Below, in pieces: positions 52,181-60,953 of a DNA stretch of 64,000 nt. The stretch comes from ChocPot-Mid sp043804925 (lineage in GTDB: Bacteria > Bacteroidota > Ignavibacteria > Kapaibacteriales > UBA2268). The notes beneath the pieces were generated by a model that was given only the letters and a program-made list of their open reading frames with translations, searched no databases and had not been told where the DNA came from. Location of the stretch: NCBI GenBank assembly GCA_043804925.1, contig JAZDIP010000022.1, positions 1-64,000 of the forward strand. Reading direction: 5' to 3'. How positions within the stretch are numbered: the first letter of the stretch is position 1; the number at the start of each line of letters is the position of its first letter. Both the position numbers and the translations under genes were made by a program.

Positions 52181-53614
52181 CTAATTTATATTTCTATTCT
52201 TTATTTCAATAATAATTTTTTCCATTGCCATACCACGAGAACCCTTAACCAAAATTACATCATTTTCTTCAATTTTCGATTCGAGACTTTCAATTAATTC
52301 TTCCTTAGTATCAAACTGAAGTATTTTGGATGAATTGTTAATAGCGTTAGCTGCTTTGTTCATCTCTACTCCATAAATAAAAATCAAATCTGCAATTTCT
52401 GAAGCTTTCTCTAAGATTTTTTTATGTTCTTCAAAAGATGCTTCGCCTAGTTCTCTCATATCGCCAATAACCGCTAATCTCCTTCCTGTTCCGGAAATCA
52501 TTTTTAATGAATCAAAAGCCATTTTCATCGAATCCGGATTAGCGTTATAGCAGTCATTTAATATTTTAAAATTCCCAATATTTTCAACAATCATTCTGGC
52601 ATAACCATGCCCACCTTCTTGAATATACGCTTCGAGACCTGATTTAATTTCATCATTAGTCAGACCAAAATGAAAACCAATAGATGCGGCAGCTAAAGCA
52701 TTTAATCCGCATGCAAAACCAGTAGTCTTCATTTGAACTTCGAACTGCCTTTGAGCTGCATTAAATGATAACACTGGATTAAGATTTTCATTCATTGAAA
52801 TTTTTGCTTTTATCATTGCATCTTTGTCAGTTGACGAAAAAGAAACTTCATCCTCAAGAATGATTCTATATTTACTCAGTCGTTCATCATCAAGATTAAC
52901 AAAACAAATACCTCCGGTTTTGTGCAAAAAGCCAAATAGAAAGGTTTCCTCCATTTCAACACCATCAAGGTCAATTAGTTTTTCCAGATGTTCTTTGCCA
53001 ATGTTTGTAATTAAGCCATGTGTCGGTTCCAAAATATTTGATAAAATCGCTATCTCCCCGGGTTCATTTGTCCCAATTTCCAAAACTGCAATTTCATGAG
53101 AAGTATCAAGCTGAAAAAGCATGAATGGAAGGCCGATTTGGTTATTAAAATTCCTGTATGTGGTTAATACTTTGAATTTTTGGGATAACACTGATGCTGT
53201 CAAGTCCTTGGTTGTTGTCTTGCCATTTGAACCTGCTATGGCAATTATCGGAATATTGAATCTTCTTCTGTGAATATTTGCTAGTTTGCCAAGTGCTTTT
53301 AAAGTGTCTTTAACGATAATAAGTTTAGAATTAAATTTGATAATTTCATCCTTCGTCAGGCTCAGGAAGACATCTTTATACCAATTTTGATTAACCAAAG
53401 CCGCTGAAGCACCTAATTTAAATGCATTCTGAATATAAGTATGTCCATCTGTAGTTTCACCATTCAATGCAACAAATAAGTTATCTGCTTTGATTTCTCT
53501 GCTGTCAGACCTAACTCCTTTGCATGACCAATTATCAGATATAAATTGGACAGCACTATCTCCTAAATTAGCAGCTAATTCCTCTTTCGTAAAAACAGCT
53601 TTATTATCTCTCAT
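52181..53614 (-). CDS. murF: UDP-N-acetylmuramoyl-tripeptide--D-alanyl-D-alanine ligase
   Basis: A 477-residue Mur ligase that adds the D-Ala-D-Ala dipeptide made by Ddl. The N-terminal VRSDSREIKADNLFVALNGE binds the uridine part, the P-loop is AGSNGKTTTK at about 127-136, and EIGTNEPGEIAIL, NDCYNANPDSMKMAF and AVIGDMRELGEASFEEH follow in order. GAGGAATTA precedes the ATG and is a good ribosome site. This leader and start occur again, in 24 of 26 bases, upstream of the hybrid kinase gene 5 kb away. Confidence 0.97.
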   Translation of the reverse strand: MRDNKAVFTKEELAANLGDSAVQFISDNWSCKGVRSDSREIKADNLFVALNGETTDGHTYIQNAFKLGASAALVNQNWYKDVFLSLTKDEIIKFNSKLIIVKDTLKALGKLANIHRRRFNIPIIAIAGSNGKTTTKDLTASVLSQKFKVLTTYRNFNNQIGLPFMLFQLDTSHEIAVLEIGTNEPGEIAILSNILEPTHGLITNIGKEHLEKLIDLDGVEMEETFLFGFLHKTGGICFVNLDDERLSKYRIILEDEVSFSSTDKDAMIKAKISMNENLNPVLSFNAAQRQFEVQMKTTGFACGLNALAAASIGFHFGLTNDEIKSGLEAYIQEGGHGYARMIVENIGNFKILNDCYNANPDSMKMAFDSLKMISGTGRRLAVIGDMRELGEASFEEHKKILEKASEIADLIFIYGVEMNKAANAINNSSKILQFDTKEELIESLESKIEENDVILVKGSRGMAMEKIIIEIKNRNIN

Positions 53615-53963
53615 TAATTCCTCAAAATATCAGAAAATCAAACTATGTAAATTGCATAATTATTTTCTGCTGTCCAAAAAAAATAAATTCTTGTATGAAA
53701 GAAATATACAAATTATTTATTTATTTTTCAAAATATATTGATACGATTGCACCTCCATTACTCCCATTTTCATCTTAGATAAATCCATGATGTATATCCA
53801 TTATTATTTTAGCCGTTGATAAACCTAATCCGAATCCTTCGGTCAAGGCATTATTTCAACAGATATAAATTCCGGGAAACTGTATAAAACATATCAAGTT
53901 TTAATAATCGGAAAAAGTTAAGATAATTTAGATTTCATTAAAATGACTCTCATAATTATTAAG
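53615..53963. other. 349-nt spacer holding a kinase fragment
   Basis: Between murF and the OmpA-like gene no intact gene exists. The stretch 53607-53632 is one half of a direct repeat pair, 53708-53874 is a kinase 3'-end pseudogene, and the rest is AT-rich DNA without visible features. Confidence 0.6.
53708..53874 (-). pseudogene. Duplicated 3' end of a sensor kinase gene, broken by stop and frameshift
   Basis: On the minus strand the codons read TEGFGLGLSTAKIIMDIHHG, then FI, a stop codon, DENGSNGGAIVSIYFEK and a final stop. This matches the end of the neighbouring kinase gene (EGFGLGLSTAKLIMDIHHG, then YIKAENGSNGGAIVALYFEK) residue for residue apart from a few changes. A frameshift lies just upstream near 53845-53850, where EIM-like codons switch frame. 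The match extends past the stop into the shared ATACAAATTATT trailer, so the copy came from DNA duplication and includes non-coding flank. Confidence 0.85.
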
Positions 53964-54386
53964 TTATATCTTTTCTGAAATTATTTTTATTTCCACTCTT
54001 CTATTTTTTCTTTTTCCTGCTTCAGTTTGATTGCTTGCAATCGGTTCTATTGAACCCTTGCTGAGAGCCATAACTCTTCTTTTTTCAATGCCTCTTCCAA
54101 CCAGATAATCTGCAATAGTATTAGCCCTGGCTTTCGCTCTTTCATCGTTTTGTTCATATGTTCCCTGATCATCTGAATGACCGGTAATTACAATATTCAT
54201 TTCAGGGTTTTCCTCCAGACATTTTGCGGCTTTATCAACAAATAATTTAATTTCCTCAGTCATTTCAAATGATGTAGAATTGGGATAACTGAAAATTGTT
54301 GTTGAATTGTCTTTTATCTCACAAGTCTTGCAATGTAAAAGAAATAGGGCTGCTAAGATTACTGTTAAATACTCTAATGATTTCAT
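53964..54386 (-). CDS. Small OmpA/Pal-like protein
   Basis: A 140-residue protein with an N-terminal hydrophobic segment ending in LFLLHC (Cys19). It could be a lipoprotein, although His directly before Cys is an unusual lipobox. The C-terminal 85 residues are an OmpA-like peptidoglycan-binding domain (NIVITGHSDDQGTYEQNDER, AKARANTIADYLVGRGI and the terminal RRVEIKI). It should hold peptidoglycan close to the membrane. It follows the REC-kinase gene by 29 nt and lies between an intact and a broken copy of that kinase's 3' end, so its placement may be recent. Confidence 0.85.
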   Translation of the reverse strand: MKSLEYLTVILAALFLLHCKTCEIKDNSTTIFSYPNSTSFEMTEEIKLFVDKAAKCLEENPEMNIVITGHSDDQGTYEQNDERAKARANTIADYLVGRGIEKRRVMALSKGSIEPIASNQTEAGKRKNRRVEIKIISEKI

Positions 54387-54415
54387 GATTCCTCTCCTTA
54401 ATAATATTATACAAA

Positions 54416-55618
54416 TTATTTTTCAAAATATAATGCTACAATTGCACCGCCATTGCTCCCATTTTCAGCTTTAATGTATCCATGATGTATGTCCATTATT
54501 AATTTTGCAGTAGAAAGTCCTAATCCGAATCCTTCACTATGATGCATTATTTCATCAGATTGGAACATCTCAAAAACAGATTTTAATAAATCTTGCTTGA
54601 AACCTGGACCTTCATCAATAAAACGTAATTTATAAAAAGTTCCTTCTTCCTCTCCTTTAATTTGGATTTTACTATTTGCTTTAGAGAATTTTATTGAATT
54701 ATCAATTACAATTTCAATAACTTTATTTATCAAATATTCGTCAAATTTTAAGGTTAAACTTACAGGATTGATATTAATATCAATTTCCATTTGCTTTTCA
54801 TTAATTATATTATCAAAACCAGATAGCATTGATAATATAACATCTTTGAGAATATGTTCTTCAATATTTAAGTGATATGTTTTTGTTTGTAATTCTGTAA
54901 TTAATTTTGATATCTCCGCAAATTTCTTTAAACGTTTAACCGAATTCAGTATAAGATTACAATTCTCAATATGTTCCTCATTAACCAGTTCTGATTTCAG
55001 GATTTGCGTGAAACCGTGAATACCCGAAAGCGGAGTATTAAGCTCATGTGATAATAATGATATAAAATAATTCTTTGCTTTATCCAGTTCCTTAAGACTT
55101 TCATTGGCTTTAATTAATTCGGCAGTTCTCTGTCGTACTTTCTCATCCAGCTTTTGGTTCAGTTCCATTAGATTTGCTTCAGAAATTTCTAAATCCCTGA
55201 CTTGTTTCTCAATTGTTTCCCTGGCTAATTTAAGTTCGAGATGAGTATTTATTCTGACTAACAATTCTTCCCGCTTAAAAGGTTTTATTATATAATCAAC
55301 TCCACCAAGTTCAAATCCCCTGACTACATCAGTAGTGTCAGTTTGAGCTGTCAGGAAAATAATGGGAATATTTTTCTTATTTTCCATCTGTTTGATTTTT
55401 CCACAAACTTCAAATCCATTAATATCAGGCATCATAATATCAAGTAAAATTAAATCGGGTGAAATCTTATCAATCATTCTGAGAGCTTGTGTCCCTGAAT
55501 TTGCCATGGAAATTTCATAACCTTCTTCAACTAGAACATTACCGATTAATTGAAGATTCTCTGTTATGTCATCAACAACAAGGATTAATGTTTTCTTCAT
55601 TTTACCATTTGAATCCAT
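54416..55618 (-). CDS. Response regulator-histidine kinase fusion (REC-coiled coil-HisKA-HATPase)
   Basis: A 400-residue soluble protein. Residues 9-125 form a receiver with phosphoacceptor Asp60 (LILLDIMMPD) and Lys in IIKPFKREEL. A coiled coil (about 125-185) leads into the dimerisation domain with His191 (ISLLSHELNTPLSGIHGF), and an ATPase domain ends the protein (DNSIKFSKANSKI, FIDEGPGFKQDL, EGFGLGLSTAKLI). No membrane segment is present, so it likely relays phosphate from another kinase. The start has AGGAG six bases upstream. It is 8 nt downstream of the hybrid kinase gene, so the two are surely co-transcribed and probably form one phosphorelay. Confidence 0.92.
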   Translation of the reverse strand: MDSNGKMKKTLILVVDDITENLQLIGNVLVEEGYEISMANSGTQALRMIDKISPDLILLDIMMPDINGFEVCGKIKQMENKKNIPIIFLTAQTDTTDVVRGFELGGVDYIIKPFKREELLVRINTHLELKLARETIEKQVRDLEISEANLMELNQKLDEKVRQRTAELIKANESLKELDKAKNYFISLLSHELNTPLSGIHGFTQILKSELVNEEHIENCNLILNSVKRLKKFAEISKLITELQTKTYHLNIEEHILKDVILSMLSGFDNIINEKQMEIDININPVSLTLKFDEYLINKVIEIVIDNSIKFSKANSKIQIKGEEEGTFYKLRFIDEGPGFKQDLLKSVFEMFQSDEIMHHSEGFGLGLSTAKLIMDIHHGYIKAENGSNGGAIVALYFEK

Positions 55619-55626
55619 AAATTCTC

Positions 55627-58464
55627 CTATAGATTAATATTTTTCAATTTGTTAACCAATTCATCATATTCATCCAATGATTTCACGATTTTATCAAGAG
55701 CCAATGTTTCGCAATTGTTATATAATCCTTCTGCATAATTGACAATTATCGGATTATTTTCATCCAAAGATTTTAAATCATTAGAAAATTCCTTTATATC
55801 CCCAATAGTTAATGTATCTTTCAATTCATCGCACCTGTCCTTAAATTCCCCTTCCAGTTTTGGCAATAATTCAGGAAGTCTTTCAATTGCTTCAGCCGTC
55901 ATTTCAATTTTTCCTTCTGACTTCTGACTTCTGTCTTCTGTCTTCTTTATACTTACTTCATATTCCAAATATCCCATCAGCTTCTTATAAAGCATTCCCT
56001 TCCTAACCGGTTTCCGTATATAATCCTGAAAACCATAATCTTTAATCTTCTTCTCGTCGCTTTTCATCGCCGAAGCCGTTACTGCAATTATTGGCGTATC
56101 TTTGAATTCTTCCTTTTCCCTTAATCTCTTCGTTGCTTCGTAGCCATCCATCTCCGGCATTTTCAAATCCATCAAAATTATATCGGGTTTATATTCTTCG
56201 GCAGTTTCTATCGCTTCCCTGCCGTTCGTCGCTTCGATGATATGTATGTTTGAATTTACAAAATATTCAAGGATGAGATTACGGTTCAAATCGTTATCAT
56301 CTACAAGAAGCAATGTAGCTGATTTGAATTCTATTGTTTCAGTTTCATCATCGGACATTTCAATTATTTGTTCGGCTGGTTTATCGGATATTTTCACATT
56401 AGGTAATAGTACGCTGAAAGTACTTCCTTTTCCTTGCTTGCTTTTGAGTGAAATCGTGCCACCCATTGCTTCAACAAGGCGTTTTGTTATACTCAATCCT
56501 AATCCTGTACCACCATATTCCTTTATTTTTTGTCCTTTCTGCTGTTGGAATGCCTCAAAGATTAATTGCTGTTGGTCGAAAGGTATTCCTATTCCTGTAT
56601 CTTTTACTTCAAATAATATATCGATTTCATTATTTCCATCTCCGTTTTTTCTCTTGACATTAATATCCACCGAACCGAAGTCAGTAAATTTAATTGCATT
56701 GCCTGTCAGGTTAACGAGTATCTGCCTTAACCGTGCTTCATCAGTCAATAAGGTATCGGGTATATTTTCATCAATATTAATATTAAATTGTAATCCTTTT
56801 TCCTGTAATTTAAGAGAGAAAATTTGCTTCACTTCTTTCACAACTTGCTTCACGTTAACCGAATCATATTCAAGTTCTAATTTCCCTGCTTCTATCTTTG
56901 ATAAATCAAGAATATCATTAATCAGTGTCAATAAATTTTTGCCTCCGGTACTAATCGCTTTCAAATATTCCTTATTTTTTAAATCAGTAATCCTATTTTT
57001 AAGAAGTTCACTGAAACCGAGGACTGCATTCATAGGTGTACGTATTTCATGAGACATATTAGCAAGGAATTCCGATTTTGCTTTGTTGGCAGCTTCTGCT
57101 TTTTCTTTTTCGATTTTTAGTTCATTAGTACGTTCATCGACAAGTTCCTCTAAATGCTCTTTATGTTTCGTTAATTCGATAGATTGAATTTCAACTGTTT
57201 TAAATGCAAGGGCATATCGTTTTGATAAAACAATGGTTTGTGTCAATATTAGAAAAAAATTTGCATAGATATTTACAGCAATTGTATTAGGTAATAATCC
57301 GGCAAAATACAAAACATCATTTATAGTTGCAAACATCCAAATAATTATAGCTACAAACATTATAACAGCTCCTACTCTCTTTCTTTTTATAGCTCTAAAA
57401 ATAATATATAAAGAATAAAAAGTAGATAATAACGCAAAGGTTCTCCATAATTGAGCCATTATATGAAAAAAATCAAGTGAAAAGAAAATTGGAATATATA
57501 AAAGTACTGTCAATATTGTTTGAATTTGAATTATAGTTCGACTGTATTCTTCTTGGTACAATTTATAAATAAAGAGCAAACAAAACAAAGCATAAGCAAA
57601 ACCCGAAAACCACATCTTAAAAAAAGATATTTGATAATATTCATGATTCATGAGACTGTTTGTTAAAGCATAATATATTTTGTATTCATATCCCTCTATT
57701 GAAAAAAAGCATAGAAACTGAAAAAAACAAAAGATGCTAAAGTATAAAGAAACTTTTTCAGTTTTTCTGAGAAGATATACCCAAAAAAAATAAAATCCGG
57801 ACATCATTATACTTCCAAAAATGAGCAACTGTACTATTAGCTCGATATCATAACTTCCCTGAACGGTTTGCAAGGGACCAATAACAAAATTATTGAAATG
57901 GAATCCCCCCTTGAGAGTATATTCCCATTGATAGGAAGCATTAATTATCAGTTCAGTAACTTGCTCGTCAATTGTGATTTTATCAAAATTATTTACACTG
58001 CCTCCCGGAAAGAAGTGATTTTTAGTTCTTCCTTGAGAACCGTTGGTAAGGATTGTTTCCCGTCCACAATACATTGTGATGGCTGAATTGAACTGACTGT
58101 TCTTATACCATATACCAAAGTTCTTTTGATTGGATTTGGTTAAAATCTTTAACCGGTATGTTGCATCTCCTTGAGAAGGATATTTCTTACCATCACTTGC
58201 CGCTTCATCCCAATAACCGGGTATTTTCATATAACAGGATAAATCCGGATTTTTATCTGAATGGAAATCTTCATATTTGAGATGCTTATCCCAATAAAAC
58301 TCCCATTCACCTTTGAGTTCGACAGTTCCGTCCTTTTCAAAATCCCAACTGCGAAGGTCGAGGACTCCGTTTTTAGCAACAGGTTGCTCTTTTCCTGCTT
58401 TGGAGCAGGAGATAAAAAATAATACGACAATAAACAGAAGAACAGATTTAATAAGTGTTTTCAT
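55627..58464 (-). CDS. Hybrid sensor kinase with 7TMR-DISM sensor and predicted lipid anchor
   Basis: A 945-residue protein. The signal sequence ends FFISC (Cys20), a good lipobox. A DISMED2-like jelly-roll (about 35-195: LRSWDFEKDGTVELKGEWEF, WYKNSQFNSAITMY) precedes seven membrane helices (about 205-425). After a coiled coil come HisKA with His472 (ANMSHEIRTPMNAVLGF), an ATPase domain (GNAIKF, DTGIGIPF, GGTGLGL) and a receiver with Asp766 (ILMDLKMPEMDGYEA). The last 90 residues are helical and may be a degenerate Hpt-like module without an obvious His. Residues 840-852, between receiver and tail, are encoded by a heptamer repeat. DISM domains of this type are thought to sense carbohydrates. 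Confidence 0.92.
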   Translation of the reverse strand: MKTLIKSVLLFIVVLFFISCSKAGKEQPVAKNGVLDLRSWDFEKDGTVELKGEWEFYWDKHLKYEDFHSDKNPDLSCYMKIPGYWDEAASDGKKYPSQGDATYRLKILTKSNQKNFGIWYKNSQFNSAITMYCGRETILTNGSQGRTKNHFFPGGSVNNFDKITIDEQVTELIINASYQWEYTLKGGFHFNNFVIGPLQTVQGSYDIELIVQLLIFGSIMMSGFYFFWVYLLRKTEKVSLYFSIFCFFQFLCFFSIEGYEYKIYYALTNSLMNHEYYQISFFKMWFSGFAYALFCLLFIYKLYQEEYSRTIIQIQTILTVLLYIPIFFSLDFFHIMAQLWRTFALLSTFYSLYIIFRAIKRKRVGAVIMFVAIIIWMFATINDVLYFAGLLPNTIAVNIYANFFLILTQTIVLSKRYALAFKTVEIQSIELTKHKEHLEELVDERTNELKIEKEKAEAANKAKSEFLANMSHEIRTPMNAVLGFSELLKNRITDLKNKEYLKAISTGGKNLLTLINDILDLSKIEAGKLELEYDSVNVKQVVKEVKQIFSLKLQEKGLQFNINIDENIPDTLLTDEARLRQILVNLTGNAIKFTDFGSVDINVKRKNGDGNNEIDILFEVKDTGIGIPFDQQQLIFEAFQQQKGQKIKEYGGTGLGLSITKRLVEAMGGTISLKSKQGKGSTFSVLLPNVKISDKPAEQIIEMSDDETETIEFKSATLLLVDDNDLNRNLILEYFVNSNIHIIEATNGREAIETAEEYKPDIILMDLKMPEMDGYEATKRLREKEEFKDTPIIAVTASAMKSDEKKIKDYGFQDYIRKPVRKGMLYKKLMGYLEYEVSIKKTEDRSQKSEGKIEMTAEAIERLPELLPKLEGEFKDRCDELKDTLTIGDIKEFSNDLKSLDENNPIIVNYAEGLYNNCETLALDKIVKSLDEYDELVNKLKNINL
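55914..55948 (-). repeat. Heptamer tract inside the hybrid kinase coding region
   Basis: CTTCTGA twice, CTTCTGT twice and CTTCTTT in 7-nt register. On the coding strand it gives AGAAGAC and AGAAGTC units and encodes KKTEDRSQKSEG in the linker after the receiver domain. The same units make up part of the intergenic tract at 44401-44440. Confidence 0.85.
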
Positions 58465-58521
58465 AGTATCACCTATTTATTTATATAAATTGAACAATTG
58501 TATTCAAATTACAGTAATGCT

Positions 58522-58547
58522 TCTCTCATTAATTCCTCACAATATTA
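58522..58547. repeat. Direct repeat of the murF leader
   Basis: TCTCTCATTAATTCCTCA followed by C-AATAT matches 53607-53632 (murF ATG and ribosome site, minus strand) in the first 18 bases exactly and in about 24 of 26 overall. Read on the minus strand it gives a ribosome site and ATG with only six codons, so it is not a gene. Confidence 0.65.
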
Positions 58548-58551
58548 AAAA

Positions 58552-58600
58552 CCTTATCAACTCATTAAACTTATCAACTTATTAAACTTATTAAACTTAT
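58552..58600. repeat. Nonamer-like tract (CTTATTAAA units)
   Basis: CTTATCAA, CTCATTAAA, CTTATCAA, CTTATTAAA, CTTATTAAA, CTTATAAA follow each other with 8-9 nt spacing, next to the TlpA-like gene end. The units match those at 7790-7812. Confidence 0.7.
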
Positions 58601-58609
58601 AAATTCTTC

Positions 58610-58630
58610 AGACAGGTTTGAAACCTGTCT
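58610..58630. terminator. Palindrome AGACAGGTTT-G-AAACCTGTCT after the TlpA-like gene
   Basis: Ten-base perfect arms around one G, ending one base before the stop codon of the minus-strand gene. It can form a tight hairpin at the 3' end of that transcript and could end transcription, but it resembles dispersed palindromes more than a classic terminator because no U-run follows. Confidence 0.5.
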
Positions 58631-60265
58631 CTACAAATATTTCTCAAGCGTTTTCTCCAAATCCTCACCCCTCAAATTTCCTTCCATTTCGAGTATTTTC
58701 CCGTCAGGTCCGATAAGCATTGGTTTTGGAACACCGGTTACTTCAAAAAATTCGACCATTTTGCTCTTCCAAACACCTTCGGAAAATGAGTGCAACCATG
58801 GCATTTTCCACTTACCAGACCTGAATTTAATTATATCTTCTTTCTTTTGGTCAATTGAAATACTTAGAATAATGAAATTTTTATTTTTGAATTTATCAAA
58901 TGCTTTGTGAAGATTTTCCATCTCACCAACACAAGGACCGCACCATGAAGCCCACATATCAATTAAAACAAATTTTCCTCTCAAATCCTTAGTTGAAATC
59001 ATAGTCCCTGGTTTGTCAAAGTTTTCAATCGAAAAGTCAGGTACAATTTTATTTAACATAATTTTCTTATCAGGAGAGTATTCCTTCTTAGCCATTTTAG
59101 CTGCCGGAGATTCGGGATATTTCTTGATAAGTAAATCATAATATTTCAATCCTACCTCCTTATTATTTTTATTCATATAACTTCCGACTAATTCGTATAA
59201 TACCCACATCCTGACAAATTTGGAGGGATGTTCCTCTGTTAACAGCTTAATGTACTTTTCTTTGAACTTTGTATCCTTGATAACAGTTAAAGCTGGTACC
59301 ATATAATAATATGAAGTTTCCCATAAATAGGATTTCACTCCAACTCTGTTGAAAAAATCCTTCAATAATAATTCATTAGGAGTATCACTTTGAAAAACAG
59401 AAAACATATAATTTTTCGCTATCATAAGTTTACTTCGATCATATTTCTCAGTCATCCACAATTTTGCCAGCTCTTTACACATATAACTATAATATTTTTT
59501 AACATTTTTTGAAGTTTTATAATCTTCCATTGCTGTTTTTGAAAATCCGGAAATTTTCTTAAGAATTTCGAAATATGCTTGCATACTCTTATGCTTTGAA
59601 GTAACTTCGGCTTCCTGCTCCGGAAATTGCATTTTTACAGGACTGAACTGGATTTTTACCAAGCTGTCTTTTGTAATTAAATATGACCTGTAATCACCTC
59701 CGCCGTCGTAAACCAGTCCATCATACATTGTCCCATTAATGCTTCTTTGTTCTTCCAAAGCACCTAAAACCTGATAAAATAATGTATCGGCTTTATTGGG
59801 AATAACAGCCGAAAAGCTACCATCTGCATTTTTATCCATTTTTATCAAACCATCTGTGAAAGAGTATTTATTGAAATTACCCATAACATTCAACTCATTT
59901 ATTTCCGTTTTGACTTGATACGGTTTCAATTTCACCTGAAGTTCAATATCCTTATCAAAACCCGGATTTAATATTTCAACTGAATACAACAAATGATTGA
60001 CTCCCGTAAATTGCAGGTTTATCAAATCGGCATGATTAACAGGTATTGAAAATTCTCCTTTTTCGTCAGCTTGAAAACTTTCGGAGTAAGACTTTTTGCC
60101 GGTAATTCGGACATGAACATGCGCTAATTCTAAAGTTTTTCCATCATAACCCAAAATTTTTCCTTTGATGAAAAAAGTCTTGTCTCTTTTTGGAGTCAAC
60201 TCTTCCGATGTACAGCCGATTAACAATGCAAGAACCATTAAAAACAAAATAAGTCTGTTTTTCAT
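58631..60265 (-). CDS. TlpA/AhpC-TSA-like thioredoxin lipoprotein with N-terminal carboxypeptidase-regulatory domain
   Basis: A 544-residue predicted lipoprotein (lipobox LLIGC, Cys18). Residues about 30-115 look like a carboxypeptidase-regulatory-like domain (FFIKGKILGYDGKTLELAHV). A helical middle (about 220-395) follows. The C-terminal 140 residues are a thioredoxin fold with DMWASWCGPCVGEMENL (Cys442 and Cys445) and the cis-Pro loop VTGVPKPMLIGPDG. Such proteins, common in Bacteroidota, act as thiol-disulfide oxidoreductases facing the periplasm. The length is typical of the multi-domain form. Substrates cannot be inferred from the neighbours. Confidence 0.88.
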   Translation of the reverse strand: MKNRLILFLMVLALLIGCTSEELTPKRDKTFFIKGKILGYDGKTLELAHVHVRITGKKSYSESFQADEKGEFSIPVNHADLINLQFTGVNHLLYSVEILNPGFDKDIELQVKLKPYQVKTEINELNVMGNFNKYSFTDGLIKMDKNADGSFSAVIPNKADTLFYQVLGALEEQRSINGTMYDGLVYDGGGDYRSYLITKDSLVKIQFSPVKMQFPEQEAEVTSKHKSMQAYFEILKKISGFSKTAMEDYKTSKNVKKYYSYMCKELAKLWMTEKYDRSKLMIAKNYMFSVFQSDTPNELLLKDFFNRVGVKSYLWETSYYYMVPALTVIKDTKFKEKYIKLLTEEHPSKFVRMWVLYELVGSYMNKNNKEVGLKYYDLLIKKYPESPAAKMAKKEYSPDKKIMLNKIVPDFSIENFDKPGTMISTKDLRGKFVLIDMWASWCGPCVGEMENLHKAFDKFKNKNFIILSISIDQKKEDIIKFRSGKWKMPWLHSFSEGVWKSKMVEFFEVTGVPKPMLIGPDGKILEMEGNLRGEDLEKTLEKYL

Positions 60266-60434
60266 TTCATTATCCTTTCAATATGATTATTATAATTTTT
60301 TCAAATTAAGAATATTATCAATTGTACAAAATTAATATTTTGAGAATAATAAACTAAAACCGGTTATACTCCGAAAAATTAAATTTTACTAATTATCGAA
60401 AATTTAATTGGTTTCTTTAATATTTTTAATGAAA

Positions 60435-60466
60435 TTTGCGAATAAAAAATATTTATAATATATTTG
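60435..60466 (+). promoter_or_regulatory. Bacteroidota-type promoter for the coiled-coil gene pair
   Basis: TTTG at 60435-60438 and TATATTTG at 60459-60466 are separated by 20 nt, a full match to TTTG/TAnnTTTG. It would give a leader of about 80 nt before the ATG at 60552. Confidence 0.7.
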
Positions 60467-60551
60467 AACTTATTATATTGTGTAATGTTTAATGATTAAC
60501 AAGAAAAAAATGAAAAATAGTGATTTATTAATTAATTTAAGTGGAGGTATT

Positions 60552-60896
60552 ATGAAATTTCGGAAGTTAATCTCTAATTCAGCACTTCCGGTAATAGCTG
60601 TCTGTACGATGATTATTGCCAGCAGTTGCAGACCTATGGTTACTCCCCAGCAGTTGGAAGAACTGAAGGATTTGAGAGCAAAAGAGAAAAGTCTTACCGA
60701 GCAAATTCAAACTCAAAAAGATGACATCGGTAAAATCAAGACTGAGATTGGTTCCCGCGAATCTGAATTAAAGGATTGCACTGATAAATCCGATTTTGTT
60801 AAACAAAAATTATCACAATGGCCCAACGTATGGCCTGATTGGCCACCTGAGCCGCCACCGGTACCTGTTGAACCGGAAAAGAAAAAGAAGAAATAA
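60552..60896 (+). CDS. Small coiled-coil lipoprotein with proline-rich, lysine-ended tail
   Basis: GGAGG lies seven bases before the ATG at 60552, and the 114-residue product then starts with a signal sequence ending ASSC (Cys26); the longer frame to 60492 would bury this. A coiled coil (about 35-90, LRAKEKSLTEQIQTQKDDIG) ends in KDCTDKSD, then QWPNVWPDWPPEPPPVPVEP and a run of lysines. The order of lipid anchor, coil, Pro-rich tail and basic end recalls Lpp-like tethers that reach peptidoglycan, but no known family is recognised. The next gene shares its KDC and QWP-VW motifs. Confidence 0.7.
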   Translation: MKFRKLISNSALPVIAVCTMIIASSCRPMVTPQQLEELKDLRAKEKSLTEQIQTQKDDIGKIKTEIGSRESELKDCTDKSDFVKQKLSQWPNVWPDWPPEPPPVPVEPEKKKKK

Positions 60897-60953
60897 TTGT
60901 GTATAATTTTTTAACTATTAGCAAACTTTAATAACTAAAAAACGGAGAAAAAA

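Noticed and set aside
56237..57052. Open frame of 271 codons on the plus strand
   Set aside because: It is antisense to the conserved kinase and ATPase domains of the hybrid kinase gene, and its product is low-complexity Ser/Leu/Ile-rich sequence without a domain.
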